Below, one piece after another: positions 1-9,155 of a stretch of DNA of 64,000 nt. Position numbers and translations under genes: made by a program. Below the pieces are notes generated by a model. It was not told the DNA's origin. It saw only the letters and a list, made by a program, of their open reading frames with translations, and searched no databases. The DNA is from Microcystis panniformis FACHB-1757 (GTDB lineage: Bacteria > Cyanobacteriota > Cyanobacteriia > Cyanobacteriales > Microcystaceae). Position 1 is the stretch's first letter, and the number at the start of each line of letters is the position of its first letter. The stretch is from positions 3,596,001 through 3,660,000 of the forward strand of contig NZ_CP011339.1 in the NCBI RefSeq assembly GCF_001264245.1. The letters run 5' to 3'.

Positions 1-955
1 TAAAAACATTATAGTTTGGCAAAATCGAACAAATTGCTTGATTAGTAACAGCAGGTAAGCCTAAGATTCCAGATTTTCCAATAGTTCCACCACCACCATA
101 CATGGCAATCATCACAGAGCCAACTGGCAGCATTTCCCCTCGAATTTCATCAAAAGCAGTTTCAGAAATATATTCTTCTGTTTCTTTAACAACCTCACAA
201 TTAAGATCTAAAGTTTTAACCCAAGCTATAGTGCCTTTGAAGCTTGAGGAATTGTTTCGTGAGGGTGTACCACCACTAATAAGACGAGCAATATCCCCTA
301 ACTTTCTCCTCTCCCAAGAATTAGCCTCCTCACTTTCAAAAACAGCCCGAAGATAGGCAGCAGGTAAAGCCTTGGCAGCTTCTAACTGTGCTTCTGTTGC
401 TTTTCGTGCCTTTTCTACCGCTTCCATCTGTTCATTAAGAATGGCGGCTATTCGCTTTTGTTCGCTTAGGGGTGGGAGAGGGATTTTTAATGTTTTTAAA
501 CTCTCTTGATTAATGTTAGTAATCGTTCCTCTTGTAGATTTATTTACTAAAAAATTACGAATAGCTTCTGAACGGCAATAATAAACAAAATACTCAGGTG
601 ATATTTCTGGATTTAGAAATCTAGCACGGATAATAAATCCACAGAAAGTTACAGGCTCAGTATGTCCAGAAAAAAGAGTTGTCCATGCTACTCCTTCTTC
701 TTTAACTGATGATCTAACAAATAAAATGTCATTTGTTTGTAACATATATTCGTTATTAGATTTAATGTCAACTCTATATAGATCATTGACTTCGAGATAA
801 ATACCGTTAGGGTACATATTCAAAACATCAACAGTCAATATTCCAGAGCCTTTCTGATTGCTAGTAAAATTAATGCCGTTTTTCAAATCAGCAACATCCC
901 CCAACTTTACCCACTGCCAACCATCGGGCAACTGCCGATCATTTTCCTGACTCAT
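1..955 (-). CDS. hsdS: Type I restriction enzyme specificity subunit HsdS (partial, runs off left edge)
   Basis: Reading the minus strand from an ATG whose complement is at 953-955 gives an uninterrupted frame to the window edge, about 318 codons without the stop. The N-terminus contains the motif DGWQWVKLGDVADL, a classic start of an HsdS target-recognition domain. After a first TRD comes IPLPPLSEQKRIAAIL, the conserved central helix of HsdS, then a second TRD that begins with WERRKLGDIARLISGGTPS. HsdS gives a type I restriction-modification complex its bipartite DNA specificity. The gene starts 55 bp downstream of the hsdR stop, so the two were probably cotranscribed. No hsdM is visible in the window; it would lie further left. 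Only the end of TRD2 is missing. The frame itself looks intact, unlike hsdR. Confidence 0.93.
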   Translation of the reverse strand, partial: MSQENDRQLPDGWQWVKLGDVADLKNGINFTSNQKGSGILTVDVLNMYPNGIYLEVNDLYRVDIKSNNEYMLQTNDILFVRSSVKEEGVAWTTLFSGHTEPVTFCGFIIRARFLNPEISPEYFVYYCRSEAIRNFLVNKSTRGTITNINQESLKTLKIPLPPLSEQKRIAAILNEQMEAVEKARKATEAQLEAAKALPAAYLRAVFESEEANSWERRKLGDIARLISGGTPSRNNSSSFKGTIAWVKTLDLNCEVVKETEEYISETAFDEIRGEMLPVGSVMIAMYGGGGTIGKSGILGLPAVTNQAICSILPNYNVF

Positions 956-1010
956 AATAACTCCCTTGCCCAATCATAAACATTCAAATACCAATCCCCA
1001 ATTAAAAACC

Positions 1011-3359
1011 CTAAGCGGCAAACAATCTTATCTTAGTTTCCTGTATGATCTCAGAGGGTTTACCTACTAACTTTAACGCCGACAAACCCCCAGCCTTAGT
1101 CACTTCCGGCACTTGAAAAATGAGCTTATTTTCTAATCCTTCCGTCCCCGTTAGCAAACTGAGAAGCGATCGCCCTAACTGTTGCCGCCGTTTCTTCTGG
1201 CATTTCGCGTAACCAATCCTCCTGTTTATAACTAAAAGCTTCCGCTCTTTCCAGACGAGTCAGACGGTGCAAACCATAACCCAACTCTCCCAAAACATCA
1301 AATAAATCGCAAGCTTCCAACTCATCTAGTGTCCTAATTATACTTGCCGATCGCCCCCCATCGGGCAGTATTTGTAATAACCTCCCCCGCTCCTCCGGCT
1401 GAACCCAAATTGAACGAAATAAGGTCAAATTAGTCACCTGATTAACCAAGGATTCCGCCAGCCTCTCTCGATACTCTTCTACCGTTATCGGCTTCGTTTC
1501 TCCGCCTACCGTCGTCAGAATATAGCGCCCCACCGGAGTAATATTTACCTCGAACCCCTCAACGGAGATAACCTGGCGTTGCTGCCTTTCCTTTGGTTCC
1601 GCCGCCGTCCCCTTTTTGGTGGCTAACTTATCGAGAAACTTCTCCCCAAATAAACGGGTAGCATTAGTGTAGTCATACACCCGAAACATTAACTTATTAG
1701 TGGGTAGATCCAACCGCGTCCCCCGCCCTACCATTTGATAAAAACTAATGGGAGAATTGACATATTTAAAAAAGACAATATTTCTCACATTGGGGACATC
1801 AACACCGGTGGTTAAAAGATCTACCGTCGTCGCGACAAAATGGGAACGGGAACTGCCCTTTAAATCCGGCAAATAGTCATTACCCGAAGATTTGGCCGTA
1901 CACTTGAAGGCATAATAATCCTTCGGCTTTTCCCCCTTAGCGGCACACCAACGAGCATAGAGATTATTCATCTCAATGGCTACAGCATCAGCATGGCGGT
2001 CATTAACACAGAAGATAATCGTTTTCTGTTCCACTTCCCCCGTTGTTAACAAATGATTGAATAAATCCCCCGCCATCGCCATCACACGGTCAGGGAGCAA
2101 AATTAACCGCTCATAACTGGTTTTCTCGTACATTTCCCTAATTTCTGCCTCTGGGATGGGCTGTCCCGTGTTGGCATCAAGGGGATTTCTGCTGATGACC
2201 TCCTCCACTGTAATGCCCGTGTCATCGAGGTTGATGGCACTCCTAACAATTTCGCAGGCGGCAAGATAGCCATCCTCTATCCCTTGTCCGATGTCGTATT
2301 CATAGACGGGTTCGCCAAAATAGGCCATATTATCGGCGGTGATTTGTCTATCGGCTTCTGATTCGGGCGAGTCTTCTGTAAACTCCAATTCCCGGGGAGT
2401 TGCCGTCAATCCCACCTGTACCGCCTCACTGTTGCGGGTGAGAACTTGCGACCACTTACCCCATGCGGAACGGTGACACTCATCGATGATGATATGGCTG
2501 AAGTAATTTTCTGGGTAATGGGTGGTTAAAAAATTCCCCATGTCCTCTTCCTTGTCCACATTCAGGGTTTGATAGGTGGCAATTAAAACACGGGCATTCT
2601 TGTGGGGTTGGTTCTTTTCTACTTCCGCCGCATCGGAACCGAAGGCAATTTGCAAAGCCGCCGCCCCCTGGGTTCTCAACTCATCGCGATCGCAGACAAA
2701 TAACGCCCGCCGCAACTGTCCGGCATCTGCTATTTTTCGCAGTAGGTTACAGGCAATAAAAGTCTTACCCGCGCCCGTTGCCAGGGTTAGAAGGACTCGC
2801 GCCGGGGAGCCTGTTTGCTGGCAGCGGGCAATTTTTTCCAAAGCGGCGCGGATGGCAGCATCTTGGTAGTAACGCCGTCCTCCTTCTCCCCCCTTATAAG
2901 GAGTCAGCAGGGGACGGGCGACCTCCTCTGCTAGGCTGAAGCCTAGATACTGCTCGTATCTCCCCCTCAGTTCGGCCGGGGTGGGAAATTGGCTGAGGGG
3001 TTGAGGGGGTGAAGTTATATCCGTCGTGCGATCATATTCGACAAAAAGATGACCGTTACAGGAGTACACAAACGGTACATTTAACCCTTTGGCATAGCGT
3101 TTAACCTGTTCTAAGCCTTCAGTGGGGGGCGCATCTTCCTTTTTTGCTTCTATTAGGGCGACGGCTAAGGGTTGGCTGTCGCTACTGACGGCCACTCGCA
3201 GGGTATAATCAATCCTTCCCTAGCGCGTTCGGCTTCCCCATCGATAATTTGAATGGCCCCCGGGGTTTCTTCTCGCTTGAGACAATCCTCGGTCCATCCT
3301 CTTTGATGCAGGACGGGGTCAATTAATTTGGCTCTTGTGTCTGTTTCTCCTAATCCCAT
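1011..3359 (-). pseudogene. hsdR: Type I restriction endonuclease subunit HsdR, broken by two frameshifts
   Basis: HsdR is the motor and nuclease subunit of type I restriction. Three frames are needed to read it. The N-terminus starts at 3359 (MGLGETDTRAKLIDPVL) and is joined by a one-base loss near 3215-3222 to the main frame (3195-1126). That frame carries the nuclease EAKK, helicase motif I (ATGAGKT), the DECH box, the motif GLTATP, and motif VI (QMVGRGTR). Near 1130-1145 the frame shifts again. The third frame, ending with the stop at 1011-1013, holds the family C-terminus (IFQVPEVTKAGGLSALKLVG), so the visible stop at 1126 is premature. The order of domains and total length of about 780 codons match the EcoEI/EcoR124-like family. 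Neither shift lies in a long homopolymer. Sequencing error at two places is possible, but decay of a restriction gene next to an intact hsdS frame is also common. Confidence 0.88.
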
Positions 3360-3390
3360 GGTTCTCTCAAGACAGTAAACAGATAACTGA

Positions 3391-3542
3391 TAAGTAGCTG
3401 GTTATAATTAAATTAAAAATGGATTTTAGGTTCGATCCCCCCTGCCCCCTTGATAAGGGGGGTGCCGGTAGGCGGGGGGATCCCCCCTTAATCCCCCCTT
3501 TGATAAGGGGGTGTCTGATAATTTTTAACGCCTACCGACTTA
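3391..3542. repeat. MITE-like GATAAGGGG repeat (family A), copy 1
   Basis: This 152-bp element begins TAAGTAGCTGGTTATAATTA and ends CGCCTACCGACTTA, so its tips are imperfect inverted repeats (TAAGTAGCTGG against TAAGTCGGTAGG). Inside are GC-rich blocks of CCCCTTGATAAGGGG and a GCCGGTAGGC motif that can fold into hairpins. Related copies lie at 6715-6868, 13877-14193 and 40703-45385. It carries no ORF. It fills the gap between hsdR and the aminopeptidase gene and is followed by a short heptamer array. Confidence 0.8.
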
Positions 3543-3582
3543 ACTGATAACTGATAACTGATAACTGATAACTGATAACTCA
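3543..3582. repeat. Short tandem heptamer repeat (ACTGATA)n
   Basis: About five head-to-tail copies of ACTGATA. Heptamer arrays of this kind are the short tandemly repeated repetitive (STRR) sequences of cyanobacteria. Larger arrays with the same or closely related unit are at 17515-17566, 21998-22111 and 31482-31527. Confidence 0.9.
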
Positions 3583-3588
3583 GGTTAA

Positions 3589-6141
3589 CTAACTATTTTT
3601 CGCCTCTAATTTGGTCAAACGACTTTTAAGTTCCTGATTTTCCTGTTTCATTTTTTCTAATTCCTCGCGAATTTCCTGAATTGCTTTCTCGGAACCCAAT
3701 TTTTTCTGGACTTTTTGTACTGCTTCCTCGGCTACACGACGGACACGACCATCGGGAGTTCGATCGCTCAAAGCTTGTAAAATAGCGATAGCTTTGGCAT
3801 TTTCTATCTGTCCTAAAGCGTTACACAGTGCCACCTGCGTCAAGAAAAAAGTTTCCTTGGCAATAGTTTCTAAACGTTCCAAAATTACGGTTAATTTATC
3901 CGTGGTTTGTCCCGAAGAAATCGCTCCCAGGGCGCGGATAGCTCCTAATCTCAGGGGTTGAGGCGTGCCTAAAGCCGTGTAGGTCAAAATTGACTCTAAA
4001 GCCGCTGGCGAGGTTTTTAACTGGCTTAAACCCCCAATTGCGCCCGCTCTTACTACCTCATTCCACCCCTTTCTTAACTGTAAAATATGATTGAGCAGGT
4101 CAATAATTTCCCCTTCTTGATCTTGCAATTGTCCCACGGCCATGGAGCCTAATCCTCGCGCCGCGGCCGCTTCCACATAATAACTAGCATCTCCGGCTTC
4201 TAGTAGGGATTTAAGCGCGTTATAACTATCTAAGGTTTTAATTTCACTTAATCCCTCGACCACTGCCCGACGTACTTGTGCTTTTTCATCGTTTAAACCT
4301 TTAATTAAAGCAGTAACCGCCTGATCTAAACCAAGAGTCGCTAACTGTTTGACCACCTCCACACGCACCCCCCAAAAAGGCTCATTTTCTAGGGATGTCC
4401 CTAAAGCTTCGATCGCTTCTAAACCGCCTTTTTTAGCAATGGCTATGGCTGCATAGATACGGGAAATCGGATCTGGATCCTGTTGTAATTGCGCTTTTAA
4501 TTCACCGATGGGATACTCAAGAGTGACGGTTTTGAGGAAATTATTACCCCGATCGAACTTGACAAAATCGGGCTTTTGTGCTAGGGGAAAATAGAAAGTT
4601 TGTTCTTTTTGGTGAATCCGCAGATTGTAGGTAATATCCTCAGAGTTGAGATAGGCAAAAGCGACGGGAATTTTCAAGTCGAATAGTTCTTTTTTGTCCT
4701 GGGTTTGGGTGACAGTTAATTGGGCTAAATTATTCTGATTGTCCCAACTGTAGGCCACCTTATAATCGGGATGACCACCGCGATAAACGTACTGATCAAA
4801 GAGGAATAATAAATTGTACCCGGTCGCTTTTTCGATCGCCCGTAATAAGTCCACAGTTTCCACGGTTTTATGGGCATTATCCCGCACAAAAGTCTGAATC
4901 GCTTTTCCGAATAAATCTTCCCCTAAAATAGAGCGGATCATGTGATAAACACAAGCACCTTTTTCGTAGAGATGACGATCATAAAGTTCGATCGCTTCTC
5001 GATAAACATGAGTAACAATCGGACGACGATAGCGGGAAGTATCTTCTTCTAAATAACTTCTTGCTTCCCCTAATAAATAATAACTACCAGCAGCTTTTCC
5101 GTATTCCGATTCTGTCCATAAAACCTCAGAATAGGAGGCCATTCCCTCTTTAATCCAAGCGTGAGACCAGTGTTTAATTACCACTAAATCACCGAACCAT
5201 TGATGAGCTAATTCATGGGCAACTAAGCTTTCTGTCCAAGTATGATCGATGCTGGCTCTTTGATCAATTAAACAGCGATCGGTTAAAATTGTGGTGGAGG
5301 TATTTTCCATCCCACCAAAAATAAAATCATCTACACAAACTTGCGCGTATTTGGGATAGGGATAGGGATAACCAAACTTTTGGCTAAAAAACTCGATCAT
5401 GCGGGGAGTTTTACCCATACTTCTTTGGCCCTCTTCTTCCCGTCCTTTTTCCACATAATAAGTGACAGGAACACCATTCCATGAGTCGCATAATTCAGCA
5501 AAATCTCCCACCGCAAGAGTCATTAAATAGGTGGGATGAATTTGCTTTTGTGACCAGTGATAAATTCTGTCCTCACCAACGGTTGCCACCGAGATTAATT
5601 CCCCGTTAGAAATAGCGATATAGGGTTGGGGAATTTTCACCCGAATTTCGGAGGTAGTTAATTGGCCAGGGTAATCAAAACAGGGAAACCAAAAGCGAGA
5701 ATCTTCATCTTCTCCCTGGGTCCAAACTTGCATCGGTTTATCGGGATAATATTCATCGGGGCCGATAAAATATAACCCCCGTTGTGGTTGCTTAACCTGA
5801 TAGTTAATCGTCAGGATAATCGGTTTATCGGTGGTGGGTTGTAGCAGATGAATGGTCAGCAGAAAACGATCATAGTCAAAGGGTTGACTGATACCTTCAA
5901 TGAACACAGAATCAATATTTATATCCACCGCATCCAGAGTTAAACTGCTAATTCCCCGACGAATGGGGGTGAGGGTAATCTGACAGCTGCCCTGAAAACT
6001 TTGTCGGGGAATATCAATAATTAAATCGAGAAAAATATGATTAACTTGTCCGGGTCGATCGGGGTTATAATGGGGTTTAGCCCCGGGTAACTCAAAGGGT
6101 TGACGCTGATTATTTTCTGTGTCGATGGTGAGATGAGACAT
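3589..6141 (-). CDS. M1-family metalloaminopeptidase with C-terminal HEAT repeats
   Basis: A zinc aminopeptidase of the PepN/M1 family, predicted cytoplasmic, that would remove N-terminal residues from peptides. Using the ATG at 6141 (MSHLTIDTENN) the protein has 850 residues. The longer frame to 6225 would run into the divergent neighbour, so the shorter start is preferred. The exopeptidase motif GGMENTSTT is at about 276-284. The zinc site HELAH is at about 309-313, with the third ligand Glu about 18 residues later (KEGMAS). After residue 550 the sequence turns into helical HEAT/PBS-lyase-like repeats and ends in a short coiled coil rich in Lys and Glu. All catalytic residues are present. 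The HEAT C-terminus is seen in several cyanobacterial M1 peptidases. It is transcribed divergently from the small membrane protein at 6230. Confidence 0.93.
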   Translation of the reverse strand: MSHLTIDTENNQRQPFELPGAKPHYNPDRPGQVNHIFLDLIIDIPRQSFQGSCQITLTPIRRGISSLTLDAVDINIDSVFIEGISQPFDYDRFLLTIHLLQPTTDKPIILTINYQVKQPQRGLYFIGPDEYYPDKPMQVWTQGEDEDSRFWFPCFDYPGQLTTSEIRVKIPQPYIAISNGELISVATVGEDRIYHWSQKQIHPTYLMTLAVGDFAELCDSWNGVPVTYYVEKGREEEGQRSMGKTPRMIEFFSQKFGYPYPYPKYAQVCVDDFIFGGMENTSTTILTDRCLIDQRASIDHTWTESLVAHELAHQWFGDLVVIKHWSHAWIKEGMASYSEVLWTESEYGKAAGSYYLLGEARSYLEEDTSRYRRPIVTHVYREAIELYDRHLYEKGACVYHMIRSILGEDLFGKAIQTFVRDNAHKTVETVDLLRAIEKATGYNLLFLFDQYVYRGGHPDYKVAYSWDNQNNLAQLTVTQTQDKKELFDLKIPVAFAYLNSEDITYNLRIHQKEQTFYFPLAQKPDFVKFDRGNNFLKTVTLEYPIGELKAQLQQDPDPISRIYAAIAIAKKGGLEAIEALGTSLENEPFWGVRVEVVKQLATLGLDQAVTALIKGLNDEKAQVRRAVVEGLSEIKTLDSYNALKSLLEAGDASYYVEAAAARGLGSMAVGQLQDQEGEIIDLLNHILQLRKGWNEVVRAGAIGGLSQLKTSPAALESILTYTALGTPQPLRLGAIRALGAISSGQTTDKLTVILERLETIAKETFFLTQVALCNALGQIENAKAIAILQALSDRTPDGRVRRVAEEAVQKVQKKLGSEKAIQEIREELEKMKQENQELKSRLTKLEAKNS

Positions 6142-6229
6142 ATTAGCCCTAACTTGCTGATTTTTGTCCGGTAAACTTAAATTAACACGATCGGTCGTCC
6201 CTTTCCTTGCTAATAATAATCCCACCCCT

Positions 6230-6667
6230 ATGAATCTCCCTTCCTTTCTCTGGTTATGGAAAATTGCCGCTTGGTCGATGGGATTTACCCTCTTTGCCTA
6301 TTTTTTACTAGCGGTTTCGGGGGTAAACATGGGTTATCGACGACTTGCGGGCCAATCTCGACCAAAATGGTTAAGACCCTTTCATCTCCTCAGCGGCCTG
6401 ATCATGGTTACTTTGGTCTTAATTCTGCTGGGAATCGGATTAGTGGGAACAATCGGTCATTATGGCAGTTTAGGTCACTCTTCCCACCTGATAGCGGGTT
6501 TATCGGTGGTTTTTCTGGTTTTTGTTTCGGCAATTAGCGGCCTGAACATTACAACTCATCCACCTCTAGCGCGGTCTCTCCACATCGGCACTAATCTTTT
6601 ATTGTTTCTGGGTTTTCTTTTTGTTACCCTAACAGGATGGGATGTGGTCCAAAAATATCTACAATAA
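6230..6667 (+). CDS. Four-helix membrane protein, DUF4079-like
   Basis: Using the ATG at 6230 (MNLPSFLWLW) the product has 145 residues. A start at 6164 is open but would lie inside the 5' end of the divergent aminopeptidase gene. The sequence shows about four hydrophobic helices, near residues 8-30, 48-72, 82-102 and 118-140, with conserved-looking histidines in or next to helices (PFHLL, IGHYG, HSSHL, LHIGT). This pattern resembles the cyanobacterial DUF4079 family and cytochrome-b561-like folds, so haem binding is conceivable. No biochemical function is established from the sequence. Assignment to DUF4079 is from memory of the family and is moderately sure. Confidence 0.7.
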   Translation: MNLPSFLWLWKIAAWSMGFTLFAYFLLAVSGVNMGYRRLAGQSRPKWLRPFHLLSGLIMVTLVLILLGIGLVGTIGHYGSLGHSSHLIAGLSVVFLVFVSAISGLNITTHPPLARSLHIGTNLLLFLGFLFVTLTGWDVVQKYLQ

Positions 6668-6714
6668 AAATAGTCGGCGATCGAGTGGAGACTGTTCGAT
6701 CGAGAAAAACTAGC

Positions 6715-6868
6715 TAAGTAAGTGGATGTTAAAAATTGTCACATCCCCCCCCCTTATCAAGGGGGAATTAAGGGGGATCCCCCCGCCTATCGGCACCCCC
6801 CTTATCAAGGGGGGCAGGGGGGATCAAAGACAAAATCTATCTTCAATTTAATTGAAACCACTTACTTA
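6715..6868. repeat. MITE-like GATAAGGGG repeat (family A), copy 2
   Basis: The same element as at 3391-3542, in the opposite orientation. It starts TAAGTAAGTGGATGTTAAAA and ends CCACTTACTTAT, giving terminal inverted repeats TAAGTAAGTGG. The inner blocks CCCCTTATCAAGGGGG and CCGCCTATCGGC are shared with the other copies. It lies in the 254-bp gap before the COG0523 gene and may affect its leader. Confidence 0.8.
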
Positions 6869-6921
6869 TCTCATCCCGAAAAATCGCTTTTTAGTGACAG
6901 AATACTCACCCCCAAATCATT

Positions 6922-8019
6922 ATGCAAACCGTCGAATCACAAGCTATTAACACGATGTCAGTGCCAAAAAAAGGGCTACCGGTAACAATTATTACTGGGT
7001 TCCTTGGTAGTGGTAAGACTACTCTACTCAATCATATTCTCAGCAATCAACAGGGATTAAAAACTGCTGTTCTTGTCAATGAATTCGGTGAAATCGGTAT
7101 CGATAATGAACTGATTATCAGCAGTGATGACAGCATGGTAGAATTAAATAATGGCTGTATTTGCTGCACGATTAACGAGGATTTAATTCAAGCAGTTTAT
7201 AAAGTTCTCGAACGTCCCGAAAAAATCGATTATTTAGTCGTAGAAACCACAGGATTAGCCGATCCTTTACCAGTAGCTTTAACCTTTTTAGGAACGGAAT
7301 TACGGGAAATGACTCGTTTAGATTCCATTGTCACTATGGTGGATTGTGCCAATTTTAGTCTCGATTTATTCAACTCGCAAGCGGCCTTAAGTCAAATCAC
7401 CTACGGTGATATTATTGTTCTCAATAAAACCGATCTAGTGGATGAAGCGGATGTGGATTCTTTAGAAATAAGAATCCGGGACATGAAGCAAGGAGCGAGA
7501 ATTCTTCGTACTAGCAAAAGTCAAGTCCCTTTACCCTTAATTCTCAGCGTCGGACTATTTGAATCGGATAAATATTTCGACACAGAGGAAGAACACCACG
7601 ACCATCATCACCACGACCACGATCACGACCATTGCGATCATGATCACCACCACGATCACGATCATGATCATGATCATCACGACCATTCCAATCATTTAGA
7701 GGTGGATGGATTTACTTCTATTTCCTTTGCTAGTGACCAACCTTTTTCGATTCGGAAGTTCCAATATTTCCTCGATAATCAGTTACCAGAAAGCGTTTTC
7801 CGCGCTAAGGGTATTCTCTGGTTTGATGAAAGTCCTAAACGTCATATTTTTCACCTCAGTGGCAAACGTTTTACTCTCGAAGATGACGAATGGAAAGGTA
7901 CTCCGAAAAATCAGCTAGTTCTTATCGGTCAAAATCTCGATCATGAAACCCTAAAAGAACAGATTAACAGTTGTCTCATTTTACCTGCTGTCAATCACGG
8001 TAAAGGATTTGGGAAATAG
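6922..8019 (+). CDS. COG0523 (CobW/ZNG-type) metallochaperone GTPase with His-rich loop
   Basis: A G3E-family GTPase of 365 residues. The P-loop GFLGSGKTT is at 26-34, the metal-binding CICC motif at about 79-82, the Walker B region (VETTGLADP) follows, and NKTD gives guanine specificity. A 45-residue His/Asp-rich stretch around 217-262 links the GTPase to the CobW C-terminal domain. Such proteins load or buffer zinc, and some relatives serve cobalamin synthesis. The His-rich linker and the metal-binding lipoprotein gene just downstream on the other strand point to zinc or manganese handling. I looked for a TGATAAT-type Zur palindrome in 6860-6921 and saw none. An internal ATG at 6955 (MSVPKKG) is an alternative start. 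Confidence 0.9.
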   Translation: MQTVESQAINTMSVPKKGLPVTIITGFLGSGKTTLLNHILSNQQGLKTAVLVNEFGEIGIDNELIISSDDSMVELNNGCICCTINEDLIQAVYKVLERPEKIDYLVVETTGLADPLPVALTFLGTELREMTRLDSIVTMVDCANFSLDLFNSQAALSQITYGDIIVLNKTDLVDEADVDSLEIRIRDMKQGARILRTSKSQVPLPLILSVGLFESDKYFDTEEEHHDHHHHDHDHDHCDHDHHHDHDHDHDHHDHSNHLEVDGFTSISFASDQPFSIRKFQYFLDNQLPESVFRAKGILWFDESPKRHIFHLSGKRFTLEDDEWKGTPKNQLVLIGQNLDHETLKEQINSCLILPAVNHGKGFGK

Positions 8020-8033
8020 ATAACCATCTCTTG

Positions 8034-8064
8034 CGGGGGTGTTAGCCTAGGGTAACACACCCCC
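8034..8064. terminator. Hairpin between convergent genes
   Basis: A GC-rich inverted repeat, GGGGGTGTTA against TAACACACCCCC with one bulge, lies between the ends of the converging COG0523 and lipoprotein genes. There is no clear T-run on the plus strand, so termination is plausible but not certain. Confidence 0.5.
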
Positions 8065-8109
8065 ATCACCTAAATTCCCCACTTCCCCACTTCACCTAAT
8101 TATTTATTT

Positions 8110-9021
8110 TTATTCGGGTACTTTTCCCCCTAAAGATTCCACGATCGATCGAGTATTTTCTTTCAGCATTTTTACATAACTATCCCCCCTAGTACCCACC
8201 GCGCCGATCGAATCAGAATATAATTGTTGTGGTGCTAATTTCACCCCCGCTTCTTCGGCTACAGTGGTAATTAAAGCGGGATTAATAGTAGTCTCGGCAA
8301 AGATAGCAGGAACCTGGAAATTTTTAATAGCATCGGCTAAATTTTTCACCGTTTGGGCGCTAGGTTGTTCTTCGGTACTAATGCCAATTAAAGTTCCCGC
8401 AACTTTTAAACCGTAGGCATGAGCATAATACTGAAAAGCGTCATGAGTGGTGACTAATTGTCTTTGGGAAGGGGGGATAGTTTCAATAGCCGCAGTAATC
8501 CAGCGATCAAGATTTTCTAATTCTGCGATTAATTGGGCGGCATTTTGGGTAAAAATCTCTTTATCTTCGGGACTTAATTTAATCAGTTGATCTCGGATTT
8601 TTTCCACCATAATTATCCCATTTTTCGCCGAACCCCAAACGTGGGGATCGGGTACTTTCTGCCCCTCTTTTTCTAGTTGTAACGGCTTGATTGCTTCCCC
8701 CACGGCCACTTTTTTAGCTTTAATTCCCGTAGAATTGATCATTTTAATTAACCCCGGTTCGAGATTATAACCGTTATAGAGAATTAAATCGGCTTTTTCT
8801 AAAGCCACACTATCGGCGGGAACCGGTTCATAAACGTGGGGATCATCCCCTGGTTTTAAAATGTCTTGATGGTCAATTTCTTCACCGCCCACTCGTGCGG
8901 TTAAATCGGCGATAATTGTGCTGGTGGAGATTACCTTGGGTTTTTGGTTATCGGTGGTGTTAACTGAGGGATTACAAGCAACCAATCCCAAAAATAAACA
9001 GGATAAAATTAGTTGTTTCAT
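8110..9021 (-). CDS. Metal ABC transporter substrate-binding lipoprotein (MntC/ZnuA family)
   Basis: A 303-residue cluster A-I solute-binding protein. Residues 1-16 form a lipoprotein signal ending in the lipobox LVAC, so Cys16 would be lipidated and the protein anchored on the periplasmic side. The metal ligands can be followed: His in DPHVYEP, His in DPHVWGS, Glu in AETTINP and Asp in YSDSIG. ZnuA proteins usually have a long His-rich loop; this one lacks it and reads more like manganese-binding MntC. Permease and ATPase genes are not adjacent, so the gene is an orphan component here. Zinc as the substrate cannot be excluded. Confidence 0.88.
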   Translation of the reverse strand: MKQLILSCLFLGLVACNPSVNTTDNQKPKVISTSTIIADLTARVGGEEIDHQDILKPGDDPHVYEPVPADSVALEKADLILYNGYNLEPGLIKMINSTGIKAKKVAVGEAIKPLQLEKEGQKVPDPHVWGSAKNGIIMVEKIRDQLIKLSPEDKEIFTQNAAQLIAELENLDRWITAAIETIPPSQRQLVTTHDAFQYYAHAYGLKVAGTLIGISTEEQPSAQTVKNLADAIKNFQVPAIFAETTINPALITTVAEEAGVKLAPQQLYSDSIGAVGTRGDSYVKMLKENTRSIVESLGGKVPE

Positions 9022-9155
9022 CGAGAAATAGAGATGAGGGGTTAGAGGTTAGAGATGGGGGGAAATGGCATTGATATCTATCCTGATTTTTTTCCTGACT
9101 AAAGACTCCTTTTACCATTAAAATAGAGAATAGAGAAGGTGTAAATTGAAGAGAT

